Shown here: in pieces, positions 7,404-8,096 of the stretch
Position numbering within the stretch: the first letter of the stretch is position 1
Layout: every line of letters begins with the position of its first letter
Assembly: GCA_015494815.1 (NCBI GenBank)
Contig: WGAK01000191.1
Coordinates: 1-8,096, forward strand
Source: Anaerolineales bacterium
Lineage (GTDB): Bacteria > Chloroflexota > Anaerolineae > Anaerolineales > DRMV01
Direction: 5' to 3'
Length of the DNA stretch: 8,096 nt
Program-made: the position numbers and the translations under genes
The notes under the pieces: generated by a model
Told to the model about the DNA's origin: nothing
What the model saw: the letters and a program-made list of their open reading frames with translations, nothing else
Database searches by the model: none

Positions 7404-8096
7404 CCCGGACCACGCCTTCTGTGTCCTCCACCGAGGTGCGCATCCCGCTGGATGTGGGCGGCCTGGTGCGCGTGGTGCCGCCCGCGCGGCCCACCCCGCG
7501 AGCCTTCGTGCTGCTGCATGGCTGGACCGGCGACGAGTACGCGCTGCAGCCCATTGCCGCGGCCCTGCCGCCGGGATGGCGGGCGTTCTTCCGCGCGCCG
7601 TTTCCGGTGCCGCCGGGCACGGCCCCGCGCGGACGCACGGGCTTCAGTTGGCTGCCCGCGGACCGGGTGCGGGGCAGCACGGTGGACGACTATCGCGCGG
7701 CCGCGGCCGTGGTGCAACACGGCCTGCAAGTGCTGCGCGGCCGCTTTCCGCAGGCGGACTGGGAGCAACCCCTGTGGGTGGGCTTCAGCCAGGGCGCAGC
7801 CACGGCCGCGGTGGTGGGCCTGCGCCACCCGGCGCGGGTGGCGGCCTACGCGGGGCTGGTGGGCTATCTGCCGCGCGACGCGGACGCGCTGGTGGCCGGC
7901 CGACCGTGGCAAGACAAGCCCGTGTTCGTGGCCCACGGCCGCCGCGACCCGCTGATTTCGGTCGAACGGGCCGAGCACATGGTCGCGCTGCTGACCCAGG
8001 CCGGCGCACGCCTCACCCGCTGCTGGGCCGACGCGGGCCACAAGATGACCAAACCGTGCCTGCAACGCCTGAGCGCCTGGGCCCGGCAGGTCGTGG
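7400..8096 (+). CDS. Alpha/beta hydrolase, carboxylesterase/phospholipase type (3' end outside window)
   Basis: The reading frame starts with GTG at 7400, overlapping the patatin stop codon in GTGA (7400-7403), and is still open at the window edge after 232 complete codons. It has the order of a carboxylesterase/lysophospholipase-type hydrolase: HGWTGDE (40-46) with the oxyanion HG, GFSQG (128-132) with nucleophile Ser130, HGRRDPLIS (179-187) with Asp183, and DAGHKM (211-216) with His214. The whole catalytic triad is therefore inside the window, and by family length (about 210-240 residues) only a few residues should be missing. No signal peptide is seen. The 4-base overlap implies translational coupling with the lipase gene. 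A later in-frame GTG (7421) is an alternative start but would lose the overlap. The substrate is probably a short acyl ester or lysolipid; peptidase activity is less likely. Confidence 0.88.
   Translation, partial: MTRTTPSVSSTEVRIPLDVGGLVRVVPPARPTPRAFVLLHGWTGDEYALQPIAAALPPGWRAFFRAPFPVPPGTAPRGRTGFSWLPADRVRGSTVDDYRAAAAVVQHGLQVLRGRFPQADWEQPLWVGFSQGAATAAVVGLRHPARVAAYAGLVGYLPRDADALVAGRPWQDKPVFVAHGRRDPLISVERAEHMVALLTQAGARLTRCWADAGHKMTKPCLQRLSAWARQVV

Overview
The window is GC-rich (GC-ending codons dominate) and densely coded, with every supported gene on the + strand. No rRNA, tRNA, CRISPR array, insertion sequence or origin is visible. Gene content and TATAAT/TACAAT-type -10 boxes fit a high-GC bacterium. 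A Chloroflexota (Anaerolineae-like) origin is my best guess from the gene mix, but it is inference without marker genes.

Layout: (1) 1-2846, an aconitase gene (acnA) with its own promoter, an inverted repeat overlapping the start of transcription and the ribosome binding site, and an intrinsic terminator. (2) 2847-3060, a spacer in which I see no gene. (3) 3064-4143, the most interesting unit: a sigma70-type promoter, a 37-codon leader peptide with the run LLILVGLIL, an apparent antiterminator/terminator pair, and then a 270-residue protein. That protein resembles the catalytic barrel of citramalate/2-isopropylmalate synthases but lacks the expected metal ligands and catalytic arginine. This looks like ribosome-mediated branched-chain amino acid attenuation placed before a probable pseudoenzyme. 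(4) 4144-5118, a DegV/FakB-type fatty-acid-binding protein preceded by a perfect 20-bp palindrome. (5) 5119-8096, a strong hairpin and a -10-like box, then a tightly packed set: a nonulosonate cytidylyltransferase fused to a HAD phosphatase, a patatin-like phospholipase, and a carboxylesterase-type alpha/beta hydrolase that runs off the window end.

How they work together: acnA is a stand-alone TCA-cycle gene. The leader and barrel protein appear to be one unit controlled by Leu/Ile/Val supply. The last three genes are spaced or overlapped like an operon and combine activation of a surface sugar acid with lipid or ester hydrolysis, suggesting envelope metabolism. The DegV protein also has a lipid link but is separated from them by a hairpin and a putative promoter.
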